64,000 bases of DNA from NCBI GenBank assembly GCA_029782145.1, contig JAKOVH010000013.1, positions 62,001 to 126,000 of the forward strand. Direction: 5' to 3'. This stretch comes from Actinomycetes bacterium. Lineage in GTDB: Bacteria > Actinomycetota > Acidimicrobiia > Acidimicrobiales > Acidimicrobilacustridaceae. The position numbers and the translations under genes are program-made. Positions within the stretch are counted from its first letter, which is position 1. Every line of letters begins with the position of its first letter. Below the pieces are notes generated by a model that was not told where the DNA came from, did not search any database, and saw only the letters and a program-made list of their open reading frames with translations. This document shows, one piece after another, positions 1 to 8,651 of this stretch.

Positions 1-183
1 CAGCGCGCAGGGCATCACCTCTGTGAGCCGGGCCCGCAGCGCCTTCGGGAGGGTGGTCATCTCGCCCGGTTCCAGGTGGTGGGCGTAGAGGGCGGTCCAG
101 ACCTGCTCGACGCGGTAGCGCGGCTCGCCCTCGAGCAGCCCGGCGAGGTCGTCGCGCGAGAGGTCGAAGCGGGAGGCGGGCAC
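1..183 (-). CDS. rlmN: 23S rRNA (adenine2503-C2)-methyltransferase RlmN, N-terminal fragment
   Basis: The first 61 codons of a gene that runs off the left edge. The reading frame begins at a GTG and gives RFDLSRDDLAGLLEGEPRYR followed by VEQVWTALY, which matches the N-terminal accessory domain of RlmN, where a (Y/F)R-x-xQ(V/I)W motif is typical. RlmN is a radical-SAM enzyme that methylates A2503 of 23S rRNA and A37 of some tRNAs. The radical-SAM cysteine motif lies outside the window, so the assignment rests on the N-terminal motif only. The gene starts four bases after the mshD stop codon on the same strand, so the two are probably cotranscribed. Confidence 0.75.
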   Translation of the reverse strand, partial: MPASRFDLSRDDLAGLLEGEPRYRVEQVWTALYAHHLEPGEMTTLPKALRARLTEVMPCAL

Positions 184-187
184 CGCG

Positions 188-811
188 TCAGGCTACGGGC
201 GGTGGGGTGCCCTCCGGCGCCCACCACCGGTGGGCGCTGTGCTCGGTGAAGCCGAGCCGCTCGTAGAGGTGGCGCGCCCTGGTGTTGGAGCCCTCGACGT
301 GGAGCATCCCGACCTCGAGGCCCCGAGCGGCGAGGTGGGCGAGCCCGGCGAGGGTGAGGGCTCGGCCGAGCCCCTGCCCCTCCACGTCGGGGTCGGTCGC
401 GATCACGTAGATCTCGCCCATCGCCGGGTCCTCGTCGGTGGCGGGGTGCACCTTCGTCCAGCAGAACCCGACGAGCCGGCCGTCGCGCTCGTGCAGGAGG
501 AACCCGTCCGCGTCGAACCACGGCTCGGCCTCGTGGCGGCGGAGGTCGTCGACGGTCCAGCCGGACTGGTCGGGGTGCCAGTGGAAGGCCCGGTTGTTGA
601 CGTCGAGGAACGCCTGGTCGTCCACCCCCGACCGGAACGGGCGTAGCGCCAGCGGCGGTGGAGGGTCGGCCGGCAGGGCCCGACGCAGCTGCAGCACCTC
701 GCGCACCAGCACCAGGCCGGCGTGGCGGGCGAGCCGCTCGTCGTCGGACGACGCCGGCTCGGCCTCGAGCATCACCAGCCGACCGTCGGGGCCGCGGGTC
801 TCCTTGCGCAC
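188..811 (-). CDS. mshD: Mycothiol synthase-like GNAT acetyltransferase (short form)
   Basis: A 207-residue GNAT protein that closely follows the C-terminal half of mycothiol synthase MshD, the acetyl-CoA-dependent enzyme that acetylates Cys-GlcN-Ins in the last step of mycothiol synthesis. Family hallmarks visible are VNNRAFHWHPDQSGW near residue 71, WFDADGF, GFCWTKVH and the acetyl-CoA loop DPDVEGQGLGRALT, then YERLGF. Canonical MshD is about 300 residues with two GNAT domains. Here the first is reduced to about 55 residues that resemble only its end. The GTG start is supported by a TAGCGT hexamer eight bases upstream (820-825), which leaves no room for a longer N-terminus. An alternative is a single-domain MshD relative with a different acceptor. 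Confidence 0.75.
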   Translation of the reverse strand: MRKETRGPDGRLVMLEAEPASSDDERLARHAGLVLVREVLQLRRALPADPPPPLALRPFRSGVDDQAFLDVNNRAFHWHPDQSGWTVDDLRRHEAEPWFDADGFLLHERDGRLVGFCWTKVHPATDEDPAMGEIYVIATDPDVEGQGLGRALTLAGLAHLAARGLEVGMLHVEGSNTRARHLYERLGFTEHSAHRWWAPEGTPPPVA

Positions 812-819
812 GGCCGCCG

Positions 820-825
820 ACGCTA
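820..825 (-). promoter_or_regulatory. -10 element of mshD (leaderless)
   Basis: TAGCGT on the minus strand, eight bases before the GTG of mshD. It fits the TAnnnT pattern found directly before many start codons in this window and fixes the short mshD start. Confidence 0.5.
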
Positions 826-880
826 CCGGCGCCGTCGGAGCGGCTCCGGCGCGCCCACCGGGGCCTCACCTGGCGGCCGG

Positions 881-886
881 TAGTGT
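881..886 (+). promoter_or_regulatory. -10 element of nth (leaderless)
   Basis: TAGTGT, nine bases before the nth ATG, with no Shine-Dalgarno sequence in between. Together with the mshD hexamer it forms a compact divergent promoter region of about 85 bases. Confidence 0.5.
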
Positions 887-895
887 CGGCGGCCG

Positions 896-1537
896 ATGGC
901 GCGACCGAGGACACCCAAGGGCAGGGCTCGCGAGACCCTCGCCCGGCTCTCCCGTGAGTACCCCGACGCCCGCTGCGAGCTCGACCACCGCAACCCCTAC
1001 GAGCTGCTCGCCGCCACCATCCTCTCCGCCCAGTGCACCGACGCCCGGGTGAACATGGTGACCCCCACCCTGTTCGCCAGGTACCCCGAGCCGGAGGACC
1101 TGGCGGACGCCGACCCCGCCGAGGTGGAGGACATCGTGCGCAGCACCGGGTTCTACAAGAACAAGACCCGCTCGCTGATCGGGATGGCCCGGGCCCTCGT
1201 GGAGCGCTACGACGGCGAGGTCCCGTCGGCGATGAAGGACCTCGTCACGGTTCCCGGGGTCGGGCGCAAGACGGCGAACGTGGTGCGCAGCGTGGCGATG
1301 GGCTTGCCCGGGCTCCCGGTCGACACGCACGTCGGGCGCCTGTCCCTGCGCCTCGGGCTCACCACCGAGACCGACCCGGTGAAGGTGGAGCACGAGCTCA
1401 ACGCCATGGTGCCCGCCGCCCAGCGGGGCATCTTCTCGCTGCTGTTGATCCTGCACGGCCGGCGGGTCTGCGTTGCCCGCACGCCCCGCTGCGAGGTGTG
1501 CGTGCTCAACGACTTCTGTCCGGCCTCACGGGTCTGA
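896..1537 (+). CDS. nth: Endonuclease III
   Basis: A 213-residue base-excision-repair DNA glycosylase/AP lyase that removes oxidised pyrimidines. The helix-hairpin-helix reads LVTVPGVGRKTANVV with the catalytic Lys125 in GVGRK, and the essential aspartate is Asp143 in VDTHVGR. The C-terminal 4Fe-4S cluster ligands are complete at Cys192, Cys199, Cys202 and Cys208, in the C-x6-C-x2-C-x5-C spacing of the family. Length is normal for Nth. The ATG was chosen because it lies at leaderless distance from a TAGTGT element. The gene is divergent from mshD and is followed by a gap of more than 300 bases. Confidence 0.96.
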   Translation: MARPRTPKGRARETLARLSREYPDARCELDHRNPYELLAATILSAQCTDARVNMVTPTLFARYPEPEDLADADPAEVEDIVRSTGFYKNKTRSLIGMARALVERYDGEVPSAMKDLVTVPGVGRKTANVVRSVAMGLPGLPVDTHVGRLSLRLGLTTETDPVKVEHELNAMVPAAQRGIFSLLLILHGRRVCVARTPRCEVCVLNDFCPASRV

Positions 1538-1786
1538 CCGCAGCGAGCCGGTGGCGGGATCTGCGCCCCCGGTCTGTCGGGGTCAGCCTGCCGTGCGGCT
1601 CGGGGGTCGGCGCCGGCGGTCAGGGGCGCAACCTGGGCATTTGACGACGCGGGGGATGGCCCCGTCCGAGGCTTTTGGCCGGAGTGACATTCCCTTCGCG
1701 TGCGTCGCGCGCTATGTTGTCAAGTACCAGGTTCCCGCCACCTGGTACGGCGACATCAACTGGGATCCGCCGCCCAGCGTCGCCCA
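1538..1786 (+). ncRNA. Gene-poor gap with a possible small structured RNA
   Basis: No convincing gene is seen between nth and the small protein at 1872. The stretch holds a perfect nine-base-pair hairpin at 1724-1748 (arms GTACCAGGT and ACCTGGTAC, seven-base loop), preceded by a TATGTT hexamer at 1713-1718 and followed by a textbook terminator ending at 1822. This arrangement of -10-like element, hairpin and terminator would suit a small RNA of about 100 bases. No good -35 is visible and no RNA family is recognised. The open frame through the hairpin (YQVPATWYGDINWDPPP) has no start codon at a sensible position. It may equally be the 3' region of nth. Confidence 0.3.
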
Positions 1787-1822
1787 GCCGGCGCCCCCAT
1801 CGAGGGGCGCCGGCGTCTTTTT
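1787..1822 (+). terminator. Rho-independent terminator
   Basis: A perfect 11-base-pair stem (arms 1787-1797 and 1804-1814) with a six-base loop, followed after three bases by five Ts at 1818-1822. It is the only hairpin in the window with a clear T-tract. It ends the transcript of nth or of the putative small RNA before the small gene at 1872. Confidence 0.85.
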
Positions 1823-1871
1823 GCCCGGCGCCCGTCCCGGTGCCGCCTGGGGCCTGTGCGAGGCTGGCGCG

Positions 1872-2063
1872 GTGGAGAACCGTCGAGCAGTGCTGTCCAG
1901 CGCGTCCACCAGCCTCGAGGAGCTCGTGGGCCGGGTGGTCGACGTGGCGGACGACCTGCGGCGAGCCGGCGACGAAGGCCTGGCCCACGACCTGTACGAG
2001 GTCGAGCGGGCGCTGCGCACGGCCCAGCGCCGGCTCGGCGCCGTCACCCGACGGCTGCGCTGA
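1872..2063 (+). CDS. Small helical protein of unknown function
   Basis: A 63-residue protein starting at a GTG six bases after a GAGGCT hexamer, a weak version of the leaderless -10 pattern. The sequence (for example SLEELVGRVVDVADDLRRAG and DLYEVERALRTAQRRL) has heptad-like spacing of leucines and valines and is rich in Arg, Glu and Asp, so it is probably an amphipathic helical hairpin or short coiled coil. Strongly biased third positions support coding. It lies 53 bases upstream of hisD but is probably a separate transcript, because hisD has its own promoter element. No family is recognised. Confidence 0.6.
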   Translation: MENRRAVLSSASTSLEELVGRVVDVADDLRRAGDEGLAHDLYEVERALRTAQRRLGAVTRRLR

Positions 2064-2102
2064 GGCGCCGATACCGGTGCCGGCGGCTCGGCGCCCGGCC
2101 GC

Positions 2103-2108
2103 TAGCGT
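2103..2108 (+). promoter_or_regulatory. -10 element of hisD (leaderless)
   Basis: TAGCGT, eight bases before the hisD GTG. A leaderless start here means the histidine genes cannot be controlled by a leader-peptide attenuator or T-box at this promoter. Confidence 0.5.
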
Positions 2109-2116
2109 CTGGCGAC

Positions 2117-3430
2117 GTGCTGAACCGACTCGATCTCCGCGGCCGCACCGGTGGTGAGCTCACCGCCGGGCTGCCCCGGCCCGACCCCGGGGGCGAGGGG
2201 CCGGTCGCCGCGGTCCGATCGATCGTGGCCGACGTCCGGTCCCGAGGCGACGCCGCGCTGCGGGAGTACACCGAGCGCTTCGACGGCGTGCGCACGGCGA
2301 CGTTCAGGGTCGCCGACGACGAGGTGCAAGCGGCGCTCACGGAGGTGCCGCCGGCACTGCTGGCCGCGCTCACCGAGGCGCGCGACTCGGTCCGGGAGTT
2401 CCACGAGGCCCAGCTCCGCCCCGAGCACACCTTCCGCCGTGGGGGCATCACCGTGCGGGGGCGCTCGGTGCCGGTCGACCGGGCCGGCTGCTACGTGCCG
2501 GGAGGGCGTGGCGCCTACCCGTCCTCGGTCCTCATGACGGCCGTACCTGCTCGTGTCGCGGGCGTCCCCGAGGTGGTGCTGTGCGTGCCGCCCGCCCGCG
2601 ACACCGGCCGGGTGGCCACCTCCACCCTGGCCGCAGCCGCCCTCGCCGGCGTCGACGAGGTGTACGCCGTCGGCGGGGCCCAGGCCGTGGCCGCCATGGC
2701 CCACGGCACCGAGTCCATCCGCCCCGTCGACGTCATCGCCGGCCCCGGGAACGTCTACGTCGCGCTGGCCAAGCGGGAGGTCGCCGGCCAGGTCGGCGTG
2801 CCCATGGCCTTCGCCGGCCCGTCGGAGATCGTGGTCGTGGCCGACGAGCGGGCACCGGTCGACTGCGTCGCCGTCGACCTGATGGTCCAGGCCGAGCACG
2901 GGCCCGACGGGCTGGCGTGGCTGGTGACCTGGCAGGCAGAGGTGGCCGACGCCGTCGACGCCGCGCTGGCCCGGCTCGTGGCCGAGGCGCCCCGCGCCGC
3001 CGAGATCACCTCGACGTTCGAGCGAGGCGGGTTCAGCGCCGTGGTCGACGGGCCCGACGCCGCCATGGCCGTCGTCAACCACGTGGCGCCCGAGCACCTC
3101 GAGCTGATCACCGCCGACCCCGAGGCCCTGGTGCCCCTCGTGCGCCACGCCGGGGCGGTGTTCCTCGGGCCGCTGGCGCCGGCGTCGATCGGTGACTACG
3201 TGGCCGGCCCCAGCCACGTGCTGCCCACCTTCGGCAGCGCCCGCTACGGCAGCGCGCTCACCGTCGACGACTTCACCAAGCAGGTCCACGTGGTCGACGT
3301 CGACCGGCAGGGCTTCGAGCGGGCGGCCCCCGTGGTCGCCGCCATCGCGCAGGCCGAGGGGTTCGCCACCCACGCCGAGTCGGTGCTGCTGCGCCAGCGC
3401 CAGCTCGCCACCGAGGCGGGCGGCGCGTGA
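2117..3430 (+). CDS. hisD: Histidinol dehydrogenase
   Basis: A 437-residue cytosolic zinc enzyme that performs the last two oxidations of histidine synthesis, histidinol to histidinal to histidine, with NAD. The family signature [17 protein letters not shown] is intact. The catalytic Glu-His pair is Glu326-His327 in VAPEHLEL, numbered as in the E. coli enzyme. The usual zinc ligands are visible in [16 protein letters not shown] and GFATHAES. Length is standard. The GTG start is set by the adjacent TAGCGT element and by alignment of the N-terminus. It is first in the run hisD-C-B-H-A, and its stop overlaps the hisC start by four bases. Confidence 0.97.
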   Translation: MLNRLDLRGRTGGELTAGLPRPDPGGEGPVAAVRSIVADVRSRGDAALREYTERFDGVRTATFRVADDEVQAALTEVPPALLAALTEARDSVREFHEAQLRPEHTFRRGGITVRGRSVPVDRAGCYVPGGRGAYPSSVLMTAVPARVAGVPEVVLCVPPARDTGRVATSTLAAAALAGVDEVYAVGGAQAVAAMAHGTESIRPVDVIAGPGNVYVALAKREVAGQVGVPMAFAGPSEIVVVADERAPVDCVAVDLMVQAEHGPDGLAWLVTWQAEVADAVDAALARLVAEAPRAAEITSTFERGGFSAVVDGPDAAMAVVNHVAPEHLELITADPEALVPLVRHAGAVFLGPLAPASIGDYVAGPSHVLPTFGSARYGSALTVDDFTKQVHVVDVDRQGFERAAPVVAAIAQAEGFATHAESVLLRQRQLATEAGGA

Positions 3431-4491
3431 TCCGCCCACGCGACGACGTGGCCCTGATGGAGGGCTACCACTCGCCGCAGCTCGAGGTGTCCGTGCGGCT
3501 CAACACCAACGAGTCGCCCGAACCGCCTCCCGCCGAGTGGGTGGGCGAGCTGGCCCGTGCCGTGGAGGCGGTCGACTGGCACCGCTACCCCGACCGGGCC
3601 GCCACGCGCCTGCGGGCGGCCATCGGGGCCCTGCACGGGGTGGGACCCGAGCAGGTGTTCGTCGCCAACGGCTCCAACGAGGTCCTCCAGACGGTGCTGC
3701 TCACCTACGGCGGGCCCGGACGCACCGCCGCGGTCTGGGAGCCCACCTACGCGCTGCACGGCCACATCGCCCGGCTCACCGGCACCGCCCTGGCCGAGGG
3801 GGAGCGGGCCGCCGACTTCTCCGTCGACCTCGACGAGGTGCGCCGCGTGGTGGGCGACGCCCGCCCGTCGGTGGCGTTCCTGTGCTCGCCCAACAACCCC
3901 ACCGGCATGGTCGACGACGAGGCCACGGTGCGGGCCACGCTCGCCCTGGTCGAGGGCGTCGACGGCCTGCTGGTCGTCGACGAGGCCTACGGCCAGTTCG
4001 CCCCGTGGTCGGCGCTGGGCCTGGTGGCCGACGGCGTGCCGCTGGTGGTGAGCCGCACCTTCTCCAAGACCTGGTCGATGGCGGCGGCCCGGCTGGGCTA
4101 CCTGGTGGGCCCGGTCGAGGTGGTCGACGAGCTCGAGAAGGTGGTGCTGCCCTACCACCTCGACGCCCTCAAGCAGCTCGCCGGCTGCCTCGCCCTCGGG
4201 CACGTCGCCGAGATGGACGCCCGCGTCGCCCGCCTGGTCGAGGAGCGGGGCCGCCTGGTGGCCCGCCTGTCGGAGCTGCCCGTCGAGGTGTGGCCGTCGG
4301 GTGCCAACTTCGTGCTGTTCCGCCCGGCCACCGTCGACGGTGCCGACGTGTGGCAGCGGCTCGTCGACCGGTCGGTCCTGGTGCGCAACTGCTCGTCGTG
4401 GCCGCGCCTGGAGGGCTGCCTGCGGGTCACCATCGGCACGCCCGCCGAGGACGACACGTTCCTCGACGCCCTGGAGGAGATCCTGACGTGA
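3427..4491 (+). CDS. hisC: Histidinol-phosphate aminotransferase
   Basis: A 354-residue class I/II PLP aminotransferase converting imidazole-acetol phosphate to histidinol phosphate with glutamate as donor. The PLP-binding lysine is Lys214 in [20 protein letters not shown]. Other family features are [11 protein letters not shown] at the N-terminus, the NPTG loop in CSPNNPTGM and VVDEAYGQF. The GTG start overlaps the hisD stop (GTGA), and the hisB start overlaps its own stop in the same way, which implies translational coupling along the operon. Position between hisD and hisB supports HisC rather than another aminotransferase of the family. Confidence 0.95.
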   Translation: MIRPRDDVALMEGYHSPQLEVSVRLNTNESPEPPPAEWVGELARAVEAVDWHRYPDRAATRLRAAIGALHGVGPEQVFVANGSNEVLQTVLLTYGGPGRTAAVWEPTYALHGHIARLTGTALAEGERAADFSVDLDEVRRVVGDARPSVAFLCSPNNPTGMVDDEATVRATLALVEGVDGLLVVDEAYGQFAPWSALGLVADGVPLVVSRTFSKTWSMAAARLGYLVGPVEVVDELEKVVLPYHLDALKQLAGCLALGHVAEMDARVARLVEERGRLVARLSELPVEVWPSGANFVLFRPATVDGADVWQRLVDRSVLVRNCSSWPRLEGCLRVTIGTPAEDDTFLDALEEILT

Positions 4492-5102
4492 GCGCCACCC
4501 GCACCGACGACGGCCGCCGGGCCGCCACCGTCGCCCGCACCACCTCCGAGACCGACATCGCCATCGAGGTCGACCTCGACGGCACCGGACGGGTCGAGGT
4601 CAGCACCGGCATCCCCTTCTTCGACCACATGCTCGCCCAGCTCGGGCGCCACGGCGGCATGGACCTGGTGCTGCGGGCCACCGGCGACCTCGACATCGAC
4701 GCCCACCACACCGTCGAAGACGTCGGCATCGCCCTCGGGGAGGTGTTCCGGGCGGCGGTCGGCGACAAGGCCGGCGTCCGGCGCTTCGCGTCCAACCGGG
4801 TGCCGCTCGACGAGGCCCTCATCGACGTCGCCCTCGACCTCTCCGGCCGGCCCTACCTGCACTACGAGGTCACCTTCCCCGGCCAGAAGATCCTGGGCGA
4901 CCCGCCCTTCGACCCGCAGCTGGTCGAGGAGTTCTGGCGGGCGTTCGTGACGGCGTCGGCCATCACCCTCCACGTCACCTCGGTGCGGGGGGTGAACACC
5001 CACCACCTCATCGAGGCCACGTTCAAAGGCGTCGCCCGGTCGCTGCGCGACGCCGTGACGGTGGAGGGCGGCGGCGTCCCGTCGACCAAGGGCGTGCTGT
5101 GA
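4488..5102 (+). CDS. hisB: Imidazoleglycerol-phosphate dehydratase
   Basis: A 204-residue monofunctional HisB that dehydrates imidazole glycerol phosphate to imidazole-acetol phosphate. The manganese-binding motifs are present as FFDHML near residue 40 and [17 protein letters not shown] near residue 65, and again as [11 protein letters not shown] in the second half, reflecting the internal duplication of the family. There is no N-terminal histidinol-phosphatase domain, unlike the E. coli fusion. The GTG start overlaps the hisC stop by four bases, and the stop overlaps the start of hisH by four bases. Confidence 0.97.
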   Translation: MSATRTDDGRRAATVARTTSETDIAIEVDLDGTGRVEVSTGIPFFDHMLAQLGRHGGMDLVLRATGDLDIDAHHTVEDVGIALGEVFRAAVGDKAGVRRFASNRVPLDEALIDVALDLSGRPYLHYEVTFPGQKILGDPPFDPQLVEEFWRAFVTASAITLHVTSVRGVNTHHLIEATFKGVARSLRDAVTVEGGGVPSTKGVL

Positions 5103-5773
5103 GCCCGTCGGGCCCCGGCCCGTTGATCGCCGTGCTCGACTACGGCATCGGCAACCTCCGCTCGGCCCAGAAGGCGCTCGAGAAGGTCGGGGCCGACGCC
5201 CGGCTCACCTCCGACCACGGCCTCATCCGCGACGCCGACGCGGTCGTGCTGCCCGGCGTGGGGGCCTTCGGCGCGTGCATGGCGGCGCTCCACGCCACCG
5301 GCATGGCCCGCGAAGCGATCGACGCGGCGGGCAGCGGGCGGCCGTTCCTCGGCATCTGCGTCGGGATGCAGCTGCTCTACGAGGGCTCGGAGGAGTCGCC
5401 CGACGTGCCCGGCCTGGGCGTGCTGCCCGGCACCCTCCGGCGCCTGCCCGACACGGTGAAGCGCCCGCAGATGCAGTGGAACGCGCTCGACGTGCGCCGC
5501 CCCTCGGCGCTGTTCCGCACCGTCGACGACCCCGTGTGGGTGTACTTCGTGCACTCCTACGCCGCCGACGCCCACGCCGACTTCGTGGTCGCCACCTGCG
5601 ACTACGGCGGGCCGGTCGCCGCCGCGGTCGAGCGGGGCGCGCTGTGGGCCACCCAGTTCCACCCCGAGAAGTCCGGCGGCACCGGCCTCGAGATCCTGGC
5701 CGGCTTCGTGGCCGCGGCCGCCGGAGCCGGCGCCCCCGGTGGGGTGGCCGCCACCCGAGAGGACCATGCCTGA
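5099..5773 (+). CDS. hisH: Imidazole glycerol phosphate synthase glutaminase subunit
   Basis: A 224-residue class I glutamine amidotransferase that supplies ammonia to HisF. The nucleophile is Cys87 in [15 protein letters not shown], and the partner His188 and Glu190 lie in TQFHPEKS. The N-terminal [11 protein letters not shown] is typical of HisH. A C-terminal tail of about 20 small residues extends beyond the usual end. The GTG start overlaps hisB by four bases, and the last base of the stop codon is the first base of the hisA ATG. The partner hisF lies 1.4 kb downstream, beyond hisA and a methyltransferase gene. Confidence 0.96.
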   Translation: MSPSGPGPLIAVLDYGIGNLRSAQKALEKVGADARLTSDHGLIRDADAVVLPGVGAFGACMAALHATGMAREAIDAAGSGRPFLGICVGMQLLYEGSEESPDVPGLGVLPGTLRRLPDTVKRPQMQWNALDVRRPSALFRTVDDPVWVYFVHSYAADAHADFVVATCDYGGPVAAAVERGALWATQFHPEKSGGTGLEILAGFVAAAAGAGAPGGVAATREDHA

Positions 5774-6498
5774 TGGAGCTGTACCCCGCCATCGACCTGC
5801 GCGACGGCCGCGCCGTGCGCCTCTACCAGGGCGACTACGACCGCGAGACCGTCTACCACGACGACCCGGTCGAGCAGGCCCGGGCCTTCGCCGCCGACGG
5901 CGCCCGGTGGATCCACGTGGTCGACCTCGACGCCGCCCGCTCCGGCAAGCCGGTCAACCGCGACGTCATCGCCGAGATCGCCTGCGCCGTCGACGTGCCG
6001 GTGCAGACCGGTGGTGGCATCCGCGACGAGGCCTCGGCCGAGGCGCTGTTCGAAGCCGGCGTGCGGCGAGTGGTCCTCGGCACCGCGGCGCTCGAGCAGC
6101 CCGCGCTGGTGCGGCGGCTCGCGGAGCGGATGCCCGTGGCCGTCGGGCTCGACGCCCGAGGCCGTGAGGTCGCGGTGCGGGGCTGGGAGAAGGGCTCGGG
6201 GCGCGACCTGCTCGACGTGGCCCGCGAGTTCGCCGAGGAGGGCGTCGAGGCGCTGATCGTCACCGAGATCGGCCGCGACGGCACCCTCGCCGGCCCCGAC
6301 CTCGACGGGCTGGCCCAGGTCCTCGACGCCACCGAGCTGCCGGTCATCGCCTCGGGCGGGGTGGGATCGCTCGACGACCTGCGGGCGCTGGACCGGCTGC
6401 GCTCGAGCGGGCGGCGCCTCGCCGGAGCCATCGTCGGCCGGGCGCTCTACGAGGGCGCCTTCACCCTCCCCGACGCCCTCGACGCGGCCGGTTCCTGA
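5773..6498 (+). CDS. hisA: ProFAR isomerase HisA (classical type)
   Basis: A 241-residue TIM-barrel isomerase that opens the ribose ring of ProFAR to give PRFAR. The N-terminal YPAIDLRDGRAVRLYQGDY has the catalytic aspartate (PAID), and the second catalytic aspartate lies in TEIGRDGTLAGPDL. Phosphate-binding glycines appear in QTGGGIRDE and ASGGVGSLDDL. Most actinobacteria have PriA, which also does the TrpF reaction and begins like LLPAVDVADGQAVRL. This protein resembles the single-function HisA, in keeping with a separate trpF at 15289. The ATG overlaps the hisH stop by one base. Confidence 0.93.
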   Translation: MELYPAIDLRDGRAVRLYQGDYDRETVYHDDPVEQARAFAADGARWIHVVDLDAARSGKPVNRDVIAEIACAVDVPVQTGGGIRDEASAEALFEAGVRRVVLGTAALEQPALVRRLAERMPVAVGLDARGREVAVRGWEKGSGRDLLDVAREFAEEGVEALIVTEIGRDGTLAGPDLDGLAQVLDATELPVIASGGVGSLDDLRALDRLRSSGRRLAGAIVGRALYEGAFTLPDALDAAGS

Positions 6499-6534
6499 GC
6501 GGCCCGTCCGCCGGAGCGCTCGTCGCCCCTTCCG

Positions 6535-6540
6535 TACACT
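6535..6540 (+). promoter_or_regulatory. -10 element of the methyltransferase gene (leaderless)
   Basis: TACACT, seven bases before the ATG at 6548. It suggests a second promoter inside the histidine region driving the methyltransferase gene and hisF. Confidence 0.45.
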
Positions 6541-6547
6541 GCCGCCC

Positions 6548-7207
6548 ATGGACGCCGACGCCTGGAACGCCCGCTACGACACCGCCGAGCTGATCTGGAA
6601 GGGCGAGCCCAACCAGTTCCTCGCCCCCGAGGTGGTCGACCTGGCGCCCGGGCGGGCCCTCGACCTGGCGTGCGGCGAGGGGCGCAACGCCGTGTGGCTC
6701 GCGTCCCAGGGGTGGGAGGTCACCGGCGTCGACTTCGCCGAGGTGGGCCTGGCCAAGGGCCAGCGCCTCGCCGCCGACCGTGGCGTGGCCGTCACCTGGG
6801 TCACCGCCGACGCCACCACGTGGGAGCCCACCGGATCGTTCGACCTCGTGCTGGTCTTCTACCTGCAGCTGCCCGCCGACGAGCGGCGCCGGGCGCTGCG
6901 CACGGCCGTGCGGGCGCTGGCGCCGGGCGGCACCTTCCTGCTCGTCGCCCACGACCTGCTCAACCTGTCCGAGGGCGTCGGCGGGCCGCAGGACGCCGTG
7001 GTGCTCACGACGTCGGAAGGGGTGGTCGACGACCTCGCCGCCGCCGAGCTGGAGCTCGAGGTGGAGATGGTCGTCGAGCGGGCCGAGCGGGTCGAGCGAG
7101 TGGTCGCCACGGACGAGGGGGAGCGCACCGCCATCGACACCCTGGTGCGGGCCCGGCGGGTCGACGCCCCGCCCGCGGCCGCGGCCGGCACCGGAGCCTC
7201 GGTGTGA
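6548..7207 (+). CDS. SAM-dependent methyltransferase, class I (TehB/UbiE-like)
   Basis: A 219-residue Rossmann-fold methyltransferase. Motif I is [15 protein letters not shown] near residue 38, followed by the acidic end of strand 2 in VTGVDFAE and motif II in [17 protein letters not shown]. The opening [20 protein letters not shown] resembles proteins annotated as TehB-like or thiopurine-like methyltransferases. The substrate cannot be read from the sequence. It sits between hisA and hisF and overlaps hisF by four bases (GTGA), yet no methylation step exists in histidine synthesis, so it is probably a passenger that happens to be coupled to hisF. Confidence 0.85.
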   Translation: MDADAWNARYDTAELIWKGEPNQFLAPEVVDLAPGRALDLACGEGRNAVWLASQGWEVTGVDFAEVGLAKGQRLAADRGVAVTWVTADATTWEPTGSFDLVLVFYLQLPADERRRALRTAVRALAPGGTFLLVAHDLLNLSEGVGGPQDAVVLTTSEGVVDDLAAAELELEVEMVVERAERVERVVATDEGERTAIDTLVRARRVDAPPAAAAGTGASV

Positions 7208-7980
7208 GGACCGCCCGGGTCATCCCCTGCCTCGACGTCGACGCCGGCCGGGTCGTCAAGGGCGTGAACTTCGTCGGGCTGCGCGACGCCGGCGACCCCG
7301 TCGAGCTGGCGTCGCGCTACGACGCCGAAGGTGCCGACGAGCTGGTCTTCCTCGACATCACCGCGTCCTCCGACCAGCGCGAGACGATCGTCGAGGTGGT
7401 GCGCCGCACCGCCGAGCAGGTCTTCATCCCGTTCACCATCGGCGGCGGCATCCGCACGGTCGACGACGCCCGCCGCCTGCTGCGCGCCGGGGCCGACAAG
7501 GTGTCGGTCAACACCGCGGCCGTCGACCGCCCGGAGCTGATCTCCGAGATCGCCGCCGAGTTCGGCAACCAGTGCGTGGTGGTGGCCATCGACGCCCGGC
7601 GCTGCCGTGACGAGCAGGGGGAGCCCGCCGAGGGCTGGGAGGTCTACACCCACGGGGGTCGCACGCCCACCGGGCTCGACGTGATCGAGTGGGCCACCCG
7701 GGCCGAGTCGCTCGGCGCCGGCGAGATCCTGCTCACCTCGATGGACCGCGACGGCACCCGCGACGGCTTCGACACCGAGCTGACCGCCACCGTGGCCGGC
7801 GCGGTTGGCGTGCCGGTGATCGCGTCGGGCGGGGTGGGCACGTTGCAGCACCTCGTCGAGGGCATCACCGAGGGCGGCGCCGACGCCGTGCTGGCCGCCT
7901 CGATCTTCCACTTCGGCGAGCACACGGTGCACGAGGCCAAGGCCCACATGACCGCCGCCGGCGTCACCGTGCGCCCGTAG
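7204..7980 (+). CDS. hisF: Imidazole glycerol phosphate synthase cyclase subunit
   Basis: A 258-residue TIM barrel that joins ammonia from HisH to PRFAR, giving imidazole glycerol phosphate and AICAR. The family N-terminus [19 protein letters not shown] contains the catalytic aspartate. The second catalytic aspartate lies in [13 protein letters not shown], and phosphate loops appear in [10 protein letters not shown] and [11 protein letters not shown]. The GTG start overlaps the preceding methyltransferase stop by four bases. The gene converges on a hydrolase gene with only three bases between the two stop codons, so no terminator separates them. Confidence 0.96.
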   Translation: MRTARVIPCLDVDAGRVVKGVNFVGLRDAGDPVELASRYDAEGADELVFLDITASSDQRETIVEVVRRTAEQVFIPFTIGGGIRTVDDARRLLRAGADKVSVNTAAVDRPELISEIAAEFGNQCVVVAIDARRCRDEQGEPAEGWEVYTHGGRTPTGLDVIEWATRAESLGAGEILLTSMDRDGTRDGFDTELTATVAGAVGVPVIASGGVGTLQHLVEGITEGGADAVLAASIFHFGEHTVHEAKAHMTAAGVTVRP

Positions 7981-7983
7981 CCG

Positions 7984-8643
7984 TCAGGCGAGGGAGGCGG
8001 CGAAGGCGGCCACCATCGCCGCGGCCTTCTCCGTGCGGCCCACGAGGAAGTGGTCGGCGCCGGGCACCACCTCGACGGTCGTGCTCACCCAGGCGGCCGT
8101 CGCCTCCCGGGCCGACGCAGGAGGCCGGAACTCGTCGTGCTCCGGAACGACGAGGAGCTTGGGCCGAGGGTCGCTGCCGGCCGCGGCGGTGAGCTCGTCG
8201 ACGGGCAGGACCCGCAGCGGGGGAGCGATGGCGACCCAGCCGTCGAGGCGGGCGTCGGTGAGCGAGAGCGAGACGTCGGCGCCGAACGACCAGCCGCACA
8301 GCACGAGGGGACGGTGGGGCCACAGACCGCTCAGGGCATCGAGGGCGGCGGTGACGTCGAGGGACTCGGCCCGGCCGTGGCCGTGCTCGCCGCCGGAGCG
8401 CCCGACGCCGCGGAAGTTGAACCGCAGCACCGCCAGGCCGCGCTGGGGCAGCAGGCGGAACAGCTCCGAGGTGACGAGCGATGCCATCGACCCGCCCTGG
8501 AGCGGGTGGGGGTGGGCCAGCACGACGGCACCCTCGATCGCCTCCCCCTCGCCGCTCGGCAGGGGCAACCGGGCCTGCGCCTCGAGGACCACACCGTCGG
8601 CCGTGGTGAGGCTGAGGTCCCGGAGCTCGGTGTCGTGGGGCAC
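7984..8643 (-). CDS. Alpha/beta hydrolase, short-chain esterase-like
   Basis: A 219-residue alpha/beta hydrolase of the YghX/dienelactone-hydrolase-like group. Visible motifs are LAHPHPLQGGSM (oxyanion region), FNFRGVGRSGG, the nucleophile elbow GWSFGA, the acid in VPEHDEF and the histidine in GADHFLVG. No signal peptide is seen, so it should act in the cytosol; the substrate is unknown. Two GTG starts are possible, at 8664 and 8643. The inner one is chosen because it lies eight bases from a minus-strand TACCGT; the outer one would place that element inside the coding sequence. The gene is divergent from the GroES-like gene. Confidence 0.82.
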   Translation of the reverse strand: MPHDTELRDLSLTTADGVVLEAQARLPLPSGEGEAIEGAVVLAHPHPLQGGSMASLVTSELFRLLPQRGLAVLRFNFRGVGRSGGEHGHGRAESLDVTAALDALSGLWPHRPLVLCGWSFGADVSLSLTDARLDGWVAIAPPLRVLPVDELTAAAGSDPRPKLLVVPEHDEFRPPASAREATAAWVSTTVEVVPGADHFLVGRTEKAAAMVAAFAASLA

Positions 8644-8651
8644 GCCCGCAG

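Noticed and set aside
57..914. A 285-codon minus-strand frame overlapping rlmN, mshD and the start of nth.
   Set aside because: It is Arg/Pro-rich low-complexity sequence in a shifted frame. mshD in another frame of the same strand has the family motifs and a promoter element.
5773..6498. Annotating hisA as priA, the usual actinobacterial bifunctional enzyme.
   Set aside because: The N-terminal and loop sequences follow classical HisA, and an intact trpF is present in the same window.
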